The translations under genes and the position numbers were made by a program. From assembly GCA_946407065.1 (NCBI GenBank), contig CAMJMQ010000002.1, forward strand, positions 62,001 through 126,000: DNA of 64,000 nucleotides, read 5' to 3'. The notes under the pieces are model-generated. The model worked only from the letters and a program-made list of their open reading frames with translations, searched no databases and had not been told where the DNA came from. This DNA is from an uncultured Clostridia bacterium (GTDB lineage: Bacteria > Bacillota > Clostridia > Oscillospirales > Acutalibacteraceae). Below, piece by piece: positions 52,632-60,379 of the stretch (position 1 is the stretch's first letter; every line of letters begins with the position of its first letter).

Positions 52632-54005
52632 ATGCCGCATTTGCAAGACAGTAACAGTCTTCCGGATACGATCAGGAGTATACCGCGGGACGACGATCCG
52701 GTTACGGAGAGCGATATCAATTTTTATGATTACGATGGCTCCTTGGTGTATAGTTATTCTTTTTCTGAGGCGGCTGTACTATCATCGTTGCCCGCTATTC
52801 CTACACACGGCGGTTTGGTCGCTCAGGGGTGGACGCATACGCTGTCGCATATTTGTAATGCAGCTTCGAACGAGAAGCCTGTCAACGTTGGCACTATGTA
52901 TATTACCGACGATGGCTGTACACGGCTCTACATGTATTTGACTGACGAAAACTATATATCTCCATCGTTGACGCTGGCAATTGCAGGATCGTTGACACTG
53001 ACTGTTGACTGGGGCGACGGAACAGTTCCGGATACTCTTACATCGAGCGGTACGCTGTCCCATACATGGGACGTATCATCCTTCCCGTCCACAGTTGTCA
53101 TAAGGATATCAGCAAGCGGCACAGGTTCATTTACGATTGGAAACGGTTTAAAGCCTCTGTTTAGCAGTAGTGTATACGACGTGTATGGTAAAATGCTGAA
53201 CAAGGTAGAGTTTGGCGATAAAACCAATACGATTACCGCTCATTCATTTCGACAATGCTATAATCTGCAGAGCGTTTCTCTTCCTGCGGGTGTGACAAAT
53301 ATTAATGAGCAGGCATTTAACGATTGTTTGTCTTTGACGGGATTTGTCATACCTGTCGGTGTGACGCGGATAAGCAGCGCGGCATTTCAGAGTTGTGGAT
53401 TGCTTCGTAGTGCTGTGATTCCCGAAAGTGTAATTAGTATTGAAAACGGTGCTTTTCAGAATTGTATATCATTGGACGGTGTTGTTATTCCTGATGGTGT
53501 GACGATAATAAGTGGTTATGTTTTTCGAAACTGTTATTCATTACAAAGAATACACGTTCCTGATTCGGTTACCGAAATCAGCTTTCAAGCGTTTTCGATA
53601 TGTAGAAAGCTTGAATTTTTCGCTATCTCCGAGACAGTGGTGCAAATTGGGAACAACGCGTTTTCTAACTGCATTTTGCTTAGTAAAGTCGCAATACCCG
53701 ACACAATAACGCGGATTAATGAATATACTTTCGATGGCTGTAGTACGCTGCGTGAAGTTGTAATTTCTGACAGCGTCACAAGTATAGGAACCCGATCTTT
53801 CGGATTCTGTTATAATCTATATAAACTTGATTTGTCTGCATACACTGATCCTGACGCTCTTCCCGTACTTGCAAGTATTGAAGCGCTTTATGCGGCGCCA
53901 AGTAATCAAACGATTTATGTAGCGAACCAGACTATGCTCAACGCGTTCAGAGCTGCGACCAACTGGTCGAACTTTGCGACAAGATTTCGTGTCAAGGAGG
54001 CGTGA
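52632..54005 (+). CDS. Phage-tail-like protein with BspA-type leucine-rich repeats
   Basis: A 457-residue protein without signal peptide or membrane segment. Residues ~1-110 (YDYDGSLVYSYSFSEAAVL, then GGLVAQGWTHTL) resemble the N terminus of LRR tail or structural proteins in clostridial prophages. Residues ~115-180 form a PKD-like beta region (LTVDWGDGTVPDTLTSSG). From ~195 to 430 run roughly nine LRR_5 repeats of the type A-F-x-x-C-x-x-L-x-x-V-x-I-P-x-G-V-T-x-I. Codon use is more AT-rich than in the neighbours. GGAG precedes the ATG. The lack of a secretion signal favours a virion protein over a cell-surface adhesin. Confidence 0.75.
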   Translation: MPHLQDSNSLPDTIRSIPRDDDPVTESDINFYDYDGSLVYSYSFSEAAVLSSLPAIPTHGGLVAQGWTHTLSHICNAASNEKPVNVGTMYITDDGCTRLYMYLTDENYISPSLTLAIAGSLTLTVDWGDGTVPDTLTSSGTLSHTWDVSSFPSTVVIRISASGTGSFTIGNGLKPLFSSSVYDVYGKMLNKVEFGDKTNTITAHSFRQCYNLQSVSLPAGVTNINEQAFNDCLSLTGFVIPVGVTRISSAAFQSCGLLRSAVIPESVISIENGAFQNCISLDGVVIPDGVTIISGYVFRNCYSLQRIHVPDSVTEISFQAFSICRKLEFFAISETVVQIGNNAFSNCILLSKVAIPDTITRINEYTFDGCSTLREVVISDSVTSIGTRSFGFCYNLYKLDLSAYTDPDALPVLASIEALYAAPSNQTIYVANQTMLNAFRAATNWSNFATRFRVKEA

Positions 54006-54008
54006 CAT

Positions 54009-54260
54009 ATGATTAGAAATGAATTCTATACGACTCGTGAAGACGGGGTAAAACTTTACCGCACATTTTCCGACTTCGGTATGATGCTCCGAAAGAACGA
54101 CTCTGATGAACTGTATGCCGAGGCGATCGATGTGGAAGGCTGTGATTTCAGTTATTCCGAAACAGATATTCCGATCACCGAGGACAGAGAGCTGACCGTA
54201 GAGGATACGATCGGTATGCTGAATGAATTGGGGGTGGATACAGATGATAAAGCTCAATGA
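54009..54260 (+). CDS. Small acidic protein next to the phage-like LRR gene
   Basis: An 83-residue protein starting MIRNEFYTTREDGVKLYRTF, with a strongly acidic second half (YSETDIPITEDRELTVED). Similar short proteins follow tail-fibre genes in prophages of Clostridia; I recall the pattern but cannot name a family. AAGGAGG precedes the ATG only three bases after the LRR stop. Its last 17 bases overlap the next gene. Confidence 0.6.
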   Translation: MIRNEFYTTREDGVKLYRTFSDFGMMLRKNDSDELYAEAIDVEGCDFSYSETDIPITEDRELTVEDTIGMLNELGVDTDDKAQ

Positions 54261-54444
54261 GATGCGCAGGAGAGTCCGTACACGCAAACGGGAACTGGAT
54301 TCACAGAGTGCATCGATTAGTGAACTGAAAAATAAGCTGACTGCTTTTGTTGAAGATGTCAGAAACCGTTCGGTTATCTATAATCTCATCAAAACCTTAC
54401 CTGTATGGCAGGAAATCGAAAAGCTGATAAAAGCTGACGATTAA
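54244..54444 (+). CDS. Small coiled-coil protein, phage-tail-module remnant
   Basis: A 66-residue charged helical protein (MIKLNEMRRRVRTRKRELDS, then ISELKNKLTAFVEDVRNRSV). The likely start is ATG 54244 with GGGGTGG upstream inside the preceding gene. Size, helicity and position suggest a tail accessory protein; no family is recognised. A strong terminator follows. Confidence 0.55.
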   Translation: MIKLNEMRRRVRTRKRELDSQSASISELKNKLTAFVEDVRNRSVIYNLIKTLPVWQEIEKLIKADD

Positions 54445-54472
54445 CTGAATGTTATATATCTGTATATATTTT

Positions 54473-54511
54473 GCGGGACTGTCGCGATAAACACGACAGT
54501 CCCGCTTTTTT
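54473..54511. terminator. Rho-independent terminator after the phage-like genes
   Basis: GCGGGACTGTCG (54473-54484) pairs with CGACAGTCCCGC (54494-54505), followed by six T residues. Confidence 0.88.
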
Positions 54512-54541
54512 CGCCCCGATTGTATCTATGGGCAAAGAGTT

Positions 54542-56509
54542 TTATCGTTCGTCGGATACCGGTTCGGAAACCACGGCATACAATGAATAATTGCCGATCC
54601 GATCTGTTTGTACAAGCTCTATTTTTTCTCCGTGTTCGGCGTAATGGTTGTTATAGTATACTGTCAGATTATGAATAGGCAGGCTTACACTGCCGTTTTC
54701 ATAGGAAATGTTTTCCTCCCAATTGATGATCCTCATATTGCTGTTGATCGAATCCTTGAACAGATGATCGATCCCGTTCGTTTTTTGAGAATCCTTAAAA
54801 CACTTAGCTTTTGTCAGCCATAAGCCGTAATTGACGACATTGTTTTTTTTGCTCGGCAGTATAAAAGGATTGTAGTATGCTCTTGTCAGCGTTGTTTGGT
54901 TGATGAGGAATACTGTCTCGGGATGAGCTGCAATGTATTTTTCCATGATGGGATTGCTCTCCCTGTCATCGATCCACTCATAATCCGTAAACACATAAAC
55001 GCCTGTAAGGACAAAAACCGCAGCGGTTATCACCGCTAAAGAGGACAGCGCGATCGTTGCACGTTTCGGCTTGTTTTTGAACTTCAGGAGGTTTTCTTTA
55101 TCAAGCCCGAAGATCATCAACACGAAGGCGGGAAAGATGGGAGCGAAGGACACATAGAAATACAATCTTATGCTTACCAAATACGCGTACGGGATCAACA
55201 ATCCCGCCATGATGAACAGCGTTATCACAGCCTGGAACCGGTCATATCGGAGGATGATCAGCAGAGAGACCGCCATCAGCGGCACAAGTAAAATACTCTT
55301 AATACTGAAAACGTCAGAGATAATAAAGTAAAAGCTGCATGTGAACGCCAGCAAAAGCAGCTTTATCAGCAGCCATTTTGCTTTCGGGAACAGAATCGAC
55401 AAGAAGACCACGGCGAAGACCGCGACTATCAAAACCAGCAGATACAAAATAATGGATTTGTTTTCTATCAGCTTTGTGAAAGAAATCTTGAAAGGATACA
55501 GTGTTTGTTCAAATACGCTCTTGTTCATCAGCCTGTCATAGCTGTCCTCATTAATGATCTCGGACAAAACATTCAGACGCTCAACGGTAAAAAAGTCATC
55601 GTCGACAAACCATTTTTGAAGGGTGCTGAAATCTTCCGACGATTTAAGCCCGGCTTCTTTGAGTCTGTCGGAGTTTTTGATATACGGATTCGCTTTCGCG
55701 TCTGTGACTGCCGACAGCGATTGATAATACGTCGATAATTCCTGATAATCCGCCGAGGAGTTCTTGATCGTATCCGAGACGACGTTCAGTCCGATCGCGG
55801 AAATAATTGCCGCGATAAGCAGGGCTCCGGTCACGGCGTATCTTTTCAGCGTCAGAGAAAAAGCTCTTTTCATGCCTTCATCTTTTCTCTTTTTCGCGAT
55901 GCGCGAGAAAAAAACTCCGGCTGCGAAAACTGCACCGATTCCGCAACACGCCAAAAAGGGAGAAAGCCGAAGTTGAGTACCGGTGAACAGCAGTACAAAG
56001 CCGCAGATGATCTGGAAGATCTTTACTGCCCTGCGTTTTTCATAAAGCGTTCCGTAGAAGAGACAAAGCAGACCCGCGGTCGCAGCGACCACAGCCGTAA
56101 AGGTATACATGATCTCGATGATCAGGCACGAAAAAAACAGCGCGTCAAACACTGCCGCATAGAACAGCCCTCTTTTTGTGCCGAGCTTCGAGAGAAAAAA
56201 GTAATTGATCGCGGTCAGAGAGAAAAAGCAAATGATCTCTTGAAGCGTCATATATATGTTAAGGGCGCCGAAAAGAGGCTGTATCAGTACGCATAACGCG
56301 GTATAAAAATATCCCAGACACGGTACCGCAGTGTTCCCTCCGTAGATGGCCTTGAAAACACAGTAATCATCATTTTGGCTTGTGATCATAAAACCGTTTG
56401 CTGCTAAGTATATAAAAGAAAACGCAGCACACAAAAACAGAGCGAAAAGGAATTTCTGACGTGATAAAGCGTTGAATAAAGTATTGAACTTTTTCAAAAT
56501 CTGTTTCAT
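54542..56509 (-). CDS. Large multi-pass membrane protein (glycosyltransferase-like, DUF6056-type)
   Basis: A 655-residue protein with an N-terminal anchor, about eleven to twelve hydrophobic segments up to residue ~500, and a ~160-residue extracytoplasmic C-terminal domain. An acidic NDDYC motif lies in the first outer loop (~residues 47-51), as in GT-C-type enzymes and DUF6056 proteins, where DD can bind metal and a lipid-linked sugar. The fold assignment is inferred. The start is ATG 56509 behind TCGGAG; an upstream in-frame start has no site. The gene is AT-rich compared with its flanks. Confidence 0.65.
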   Translation of the reverse strand: MKQILKKFNTLFNALSRQKFLFALFLCAAFSFIYLAANGFMITSQNDDYCVFKAIYGGNTAVPCLGYFYTALCVLIQPLFGALNIYMTLQEIICFFSLTAINYFFLSKLGTKRGLFYAAVFDALFFSCLIIEIMYTFTAVVAATAGLLCLFYGTLYEKRRAVKIFQIICGFVLLFTGTQLRLSPFLACCGIGAVFAAGVFFSRIAKKRKDEGMKRAFSLTLKRYAVTGALLIAAIISAIGLNVVSDTIKNSSADYQELSTYYQSLSAVTDAKANPYIKNSDRLKEAGLKSSEDFSTLQKWFVDDDFFTVERLNVLSEIINEDSYDRLMNKSVFEQTLYPFKISFTKLIENKSIILYLLVLIVAVFAVVFLSILFPKAKWLLIKLLLLAFTCSFYFIISDVFSIKSILLVPLMAVSLLIILRYDRFQAVITLFIMAGLLIPYAYLVSIRLYFYVSFAPIFPAFVLMIFGLDKENLLKFKNKPKRATIALSSLAVITAAVFVLTGVYVFTDYEWIDDRESNPIMEKYIAAHPETVFLINQTTLTRAYYNPFILPSKKNNVVNYGLWLTKAKCFKDSQKTNGIDHLFKDSINSNMRIINWEENISYENGSVSLPIHNLTVYYNNHYAEHGEKIELVQTDRIGNYSLYAVVSEPVSDER

Positions 56510-56738
56510 AAAAAATGCTCCGATACTAGTAGAAGTGACTCTATTATAGAGCAATCAAATCTTCTGTTCAAGAGAAGAAAAAAGGATGTAGATTGGATGA
56601 TATACAAATATTAATATCATAATTTGTAAAATTTGTATAAGCTATTGTTAATTTGCACAAAAGCAAACAGTGAATTAAGTGGACAATTCACATATACTTA
56701 GCTTGTGTTGTGCAAAAAGAAGATTTTAGGGAATCGCT

Positions 56739-56781
56739 GTTAAAAATCATTGTTGATTTTTAACAGTTTTTAGTCTATAAT
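56739..56781 (+). promoter_or_regulatory. Promoter of the SipW/McrB-like locus with an 11-bp palindromic operator
   Basis: TTGATT (56753-56758) and TATAAT (56776-56781) are separated by 17 bases. A perfect inverted repeat, GTTAAAAATCA (56739-56749) and TGATTTTTAAC (56754-56764), lies over the -35. Further upstream are two weaker inverted repeats: TATACAAAT/ATTTGTATA (56601-56639) and TTGCACAA/TTGTGCAA (56653-56715). The ~95-base leader has GGATAA (56810) that can pair with TTATCC (56843). These account for the 56510-56877 gap. Confidence 0.75.
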
Positions 56782-56877
56782 TATGTTAAGATTATTATGA
56801 ATTTGTGTAGGATAACTGGGTCTTGATCCGGGGATCCGAAGATTATCCCTGATTTTTGAGAGTTGAAGGTGAGTAGT

Positions 56878-57696
56878 ATGGATGAAAAGATGATCTTAGA
56901 ACTTCAACAGGAACTGAAAAAACTGAAAAGAGCACAAGTAAGGATCAAACGTAAATTTACTTTCCTTCTCAGCGTGATTGCCATGCTGGTTCTGATAACG
57001 GCTACTTTGGCGTGGTTTACATTGTCGAACTTCGCTTCTGTCAATGAGATCAATCTCAAGATCAGTACTGCTCCCGAGCTTTACCTTGATATAGAGAACC
57101 GCGGCACCGACGTTGCCCAGTGGAAAAAGGTGCTGACCAACGATATGATCAATCAGTATCTTTCCTCAGTGAATGCACCTAAGCTTGACGAACAGCGCCT
57201 TGATCCCGTCACCACCTCCAACGGTATCTCGTTCCAGAGTCAGAGCGGTTCTACCCGCAACGCGAACGAGACCTCTTCTTTCCTCGAGTTCAAGGTATGG
57301 TTCATCGCCACCAGCGATATGTACGTCCATCTGTCCGGTCAGACTGTACAGGTCGAGGGCAACAATGCCACCACCGCCTGCACCACTACTGAGACCGGCG
57401 GAAAAGCAGATATCGTGAACGCGGTACGCGTATCCTATGAGGAAAGCGGCTCCGCTGCCATCTGGGAGCCTCACAAGGGCGGCGCTGTCAACGGTCAAAC
57501 GACTTTTGATGTGAATCAGAGCTTCGGTTCCGAATCCCGCCTCTTCCATCTGAATAAGCTTGAGCCAAAGCAGATCACCATCCGCATTTGGGCTGAAGGT
57601 AACGATCCCGAGTGCGACAACGACGTCCAGGATTCCAACGTTACCTTCCAGATGCTCTTCGGCGGCGCCGATGAAAACGGCGGAACGTTCGATTGA
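56878..57696 (+). CDS. SipW-dependent-type secreted/fibre protein A
   Basis: A 272-residue exported protein. The first ~25 residues are a charged helix (LELQQELKKLKRAQ). A membrane segment follows (~27-47), ending TATLAWFTLSN, the alanine-tryptophan-phenylalanine pattern of SipW-dependent signals. The mature part is beta-rich and has IRIWAEGNDPEC near residue 240. That motif recurs in the other two structural proteins of this locus (57815 and 60380). I infer a minor subunit or base of a TasA-like fibre. ATG 56878 follows AAGGTGAG closely; TTG 56863 is an alternative. Confidence 0.75.
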   Translation: MDEKMILELQQELKKLKRAQVRIKRKFTFLLSVIAMLVLITATLAWFTLSNFASVNEINLKISTAPELYLDIENRGTDVAQWKKVLTNDMINQYLSSVNAPKLDEQRLDPVTTSNGISFQSQSGSTRNANETSSFLEFKVWFIATSDMYVHLSGQTVQVEGNNATTACTTTETGGKADIVNAVRVSYEESGSAAIWEPHKGGAVNGQTTFDVNQSFGSESRLFHLNKLEPKQITIRIWAEGNDPECDNDVQDSNVTFQMLFGGADENGGTFD

Positions 57697-57814
57697 TTCA
57701 AGGCTGCAGGTATCTCGTATCCATTATTTTGGTTTAAACAAGCGCACAAACGCTTGATTAAATAGTAACTCTGTCCTCGTGTTTGGGACAAAAATAATTT
57801 AAGGAGGACTTCTC

Positions 57815-58627
57815 ATGACAAACACTAAATTCAGAAAGAGAGCGTTACTCTCTTCCGTTGCGATGCTCCTCGTAGCTCTCGTAGCTCTTGGTTCCGCGAC
57901 ATTCGCATGGTTCACCGCTAACCCCGACGCTGAGGCTCACGGTATCTCCATGAAGACCACCGCTTCTGCCGGTCTCGTTATCCGTACCGACACAGATACT
58001 ACTTGGTCTCACAGCGCTACACTGAACAAAAACGGTACCACCTTCAATCTGGATCCCGCTTCGATGACCCAGACTGCCCCCTTTACCTTCTGGAACGTTA
58101 TCGCTGATAACTCCAGCCAGTATGGCGCAAAGGACGGTGAGGACATGACTCAGCTGTCTGCCGGTCGTGAGACTAGCAACAAAGTATACAAAGAGAACAT
58201 TTACTGCAGACTTTCCGATGGTTCCGACATGACTGCTAACGCTTCCAAGATCGTTAAGATCACAGGCGTTTCCATCACTCCGAACGCTGAGGCTACCATG
58301 CAGGGCTGCATCCGTGTCGCGATCGCTCAGGGCACTACTCTGCTCGGCACTTACGCAATTACCAGCGATGCTGCTCCGCACGGCACACTGACCGGAGAAA
58401 CTCCGTCTACCGGTACTCTTACTCTGACCGAAGTCGGTACTAACCTCGATGTTAATACCGGTCTGACCGGTTTGAGCAACACCGACGACATGAGCAAGTA
58501 CATCACCGTTTATGTATACCTCGACGGTCAGGACGGCAACTGCGCCTCCGATAAGGTTGGTAGCAAGAACGCTGCTGAGATCATCTCCAGCATTCAGGTC
58601 AACCTCACTCTGGCTAACGCATCTTAA
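57815..58627 (+). CDS. SipW-dependent-type major fibre-like protein B
   Basis: A 270-residue exported protein with a classic SipW-type signal: KFRKRALLSSVAMLLV, then ALGSATFAWFT (~residues 5-34). The mature protein is rich in Thr, Ser, Ala and Gly. It carries VYVYLDGQDGNCASD near residues 227-241, the counterpart of the WxEGxDxxC motif in proteins A and D. Codon choice (gct, gtt, cgt, acc, aac) is much more biased than in the flanking genes and like that of gap, and AAGGAGG precedes the ATG. I infer an abundant structural subunit. A strong GC hairpin follows the stop. Confidence 0.8.
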   Translation: MTNTKFRKRALLSSVAMLLVALVALGSATFAWFTANPDAEAHGISMKTTASAGLVIRTDTDTTWSHSATLNKNGTTFNLDPASMTQTAPFTFWNVIADNSSQYGAKDGEDMTQLSAGRETSNKVYKENIYCRLSDGSDMTANASKIVKITGVSITPNAEATMQGCIRVAIAQGTTLLGTYAITSDAAPHGTLTGETPSTGTLTLTEVGTNLDVNTGLTGLSNTDDMSKYITVYVYLDGQDGNCASDKVGSKNAAEIISSIQVNLTLANAS

Positions 58628-58723
58628 TCGGCGCGCGAGTTTAGAGCATAGGTTTATAAGATAGCTGTTCTCTGCTTGATGCAGATCAAGTATTAGAGGT
58701 TTCTCTTTTAAATAAATAATTCG

Positions 58724-58756
58724 GCGGCGCGGGTGGCAAACACACGCCCGCGCCGC
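58724..58756 (+). terminator. Strong GC-rich hairpin after fibre gene B
   Basis: GCGGCGCGGG (58724-58733) pairs with CCCGCGCCGC (58747-58756), 10 bp, loop 13, without a proper T tract. It could be a weak terminator or a 3' RNA stabiliser that raises gene B output over its downstream neighbours. Confidence 0.6.
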
Positions 58757-58800
58757 GTAAGACCTTACCCGCGAGGGTACCGCTCGTTGAGGATTATTTA

Positions 58801-59030
58801 TCATAAGCCTCCCTTTCCCAAGGGAGGTGGCGCAAAGCGCCGGAGGGTTGATAGTTGACCGATTTCTGTCAGCGACCCTCAGTCAGCTTGCGCTGACAGC
58901 TCCCTTAGAAAAGGGAGCCGAGCCTCCTCCGGATTGACAAGGAGGCGGGGAATTCAAATGGAAAATGTAAAATGGAAAGTGTAAAATTATTTTTCATTTT
59001 CAACTATCAATTGTCAATTGTCAATTCCCT
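58801..59030. repeat. R1 and R3 repeat block in the B-sipW gap
   Basis: 58803-58852 is an R1 copy in plus orientation (AAGCCTCCCTTTCCCAAGGG, AGGTGGCGCAAAGCGCC, GGAGGGTTG). 58878-58925 is an R1 copy in minus orientation (CAGTCAGCTTGCGCTGACAG, CTCCCTTAGAAAAGGGAGCC). 58985-59030 is an R3-like run (TCAATTGTCAATTGTCAATT). The rest of the 58628-59248 gap has GTAGGGGCGG...CGCCCC repeat-like sequence at ~59106 and no gene; a weak TTGATC/TATATA promoter for sipW is possible at 59178-59208. Confidence 0.6.
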
Positions 59031-59248
59031 TAGTAGTCAGTCTAAATCTGTCTCTCGCTCCTATGGAGCAGAGATCAAAACGTTTTGAACTATGCGAAAT
59101 GGAGTGTAGGGGCGGAACGGCAGTTTCGCCCATCACGCCCCTATTATTCCGTTCTCATTTATCCGGTCAAAGTAACTTTGATCTGTGTATGATAACAACC
59201 ATTATATATAGAGATTAAAGCTATGATTATAGATATGGAGAAATAACT

Positions 59249-60196
59249 ATGAAAGAAAATGAAACAAAAACGCAGGATAAACTGCCCTCAAAGGGTGCTC
59301 GTGTCGTAAAAGCAGTATTGAATACGATCATCAATATCCTGATCGTGCTCGTACTGATCACCTCGATATTGATCGCTGTTTTATCCCTTACCTCAAAGGC
59401 GAACAACGGCGTAGCCACTATCTTTGGATACTCTTTCCATACGATACAAACCCCTTCTATGGAGGGCGGTAATCCGAATTATCCCGGCGGTGACTATAAG
59501 GTCGGCGACCTGGTCATCGGCAAAGAAAAGGGCGCTTCCGATCGCGAATACGTCAAGGGCGATATCATCTCCTACCGTACAGAAGACGATGAAGGCAAAA
59601 CCGTGCTGATATGCCATAGAATAGTCGATGTTTCCGAAGACGGCAACGCTAAGAGGTATCAGACGAAGGGTGATGCGAATGAGATAGCCGATCAGGGTAC
59701 TCCCGAGGATTATATTCATAACTATGATATCACCTCCTTGTGCTATGACGCCGATTATCACGGCGCTGTATTAAAGGGATGGGGAAAGCCGCTCGACTTC
59801 ATCCGTCAGCCCACCGGTTTCTTCTTCGCGGTACTGCTCCCGATGATCATATTCTTCTTGTACGAGATCATCCGTGTTGTTTTGAACGCGATGAACTATA
59901 AGAAGTCAAAAGAAGAAGAAAGCAAAGAAAATGCTGAGAAAGAAAAGGATGAGGCTGTCAAGGCAGCTGTCGCAGCCGCTCTCGCTGCTAACGGAACCAC
60001 CGTCAGCGCAGATTCTGCCGCTGTTAAAACGGACGAGAAGCCTGCCGAATCTTCCTCGGCTCAAATGAGCGCCGAAGAGATGGAACAGTTCAGACAGTTC
60101 CAGGAATTCCAAAAGATGCAAAAAGCACAGCAGGAAGCACAGAATCAGCCTGCACAGGAAACAAAGGCTGAAGCAGATAACACCCCTGAAGAATAA
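59249..60196 (+). CDS. Signal peptidase I, SipW-like (Ser/His type)
   Basis: A 315-residue membrane peptidase of the S26B, ER/archaeal-like type. One N-terminal membrane helix (~25-50) precedes the catalytic serine in QTPSMEGG (~68). The second catalytic residue is histidine in LICHRIVDVS (~121), not lysine, which sets SipW apart from ordinary bacterial signal peptidases. A second helix (~190-212) is followed by a ~100-residue cytoplasmic tail rich in Ala, Glu, Lys and Gln, unusual in length. It should process proteins A and B. GGAG precedes ATG 59249. Confidence 0.9.
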   Translation: MKENETKTQDKLPSKGARVVKAVLNTIINILIVLVLITSILIAVLSLTSKANNGVATIFGYSFHTIQTPSMEGGNPNYPGGDYKVGDLVIGKEKGASDREYVKGDIISYRTEDDEGKTVLICHRIVDVSEDGNAKRYQTKGDANEIADQGTPEDYIHNYDITSLCYDADYHGAVLKGWGKPLDFIRQPTGFFFAVLLPMIIFFLYEIIRVVLNAMNYKKSKEEESKENAEKEKDEAVKAAVAAALAANGTTVSADSAAVKTDEKPAESSSAQMSAEEMEQFRQFQEFQKMQKAQQEAQNQPAQETKAEADNTPEE

Positions 60197-60214
60197 TGAG
60201 TAGGGGAGGGGCTT

Positions 60215-60309
60215 TGAGGAGTTGTCCAAATCTGTGATTTGGTTTACAACTCCCATGCAACAGCGCTCCAAGAGCTGACACGCGTGTCGAGCGATTGGCG
60301 AAGCGCCAC
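60215..60309 (-). repeat. R4 repeat, minus orientation
   Basis: The reverse complement matches the block at 29311-29408: GTGGC at the start, CCAATC, TTGCATGGG, CCAAATCACAGATTTGGACA and CCTCA at the end. It lies between sipW and protein D. Confidence 0.6.
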
Positions 60310-60379
60310 TGCACTCCTCCCAAAACGAGGATTTTTAATCCCTTTGAAATGATAACCCACAGTAAAGGAGCTGTTAAAA

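Noticed and set aside
52632-54005. The LRR protein as a secreted BspA-type adhesin.
   Set aside because: There is no signal peptide, anchor or sorting motif. The N terminus and the small downstream genes fit a phage-tail origin better.
56788-56877. A cyclic-di-GMP or other known riboswitch in the leader of fibre gene A.
   Set aside because: The hairpin GGATAA...TTATCC is there, but the conserved GEMM core sequences and any expression platform are missing.
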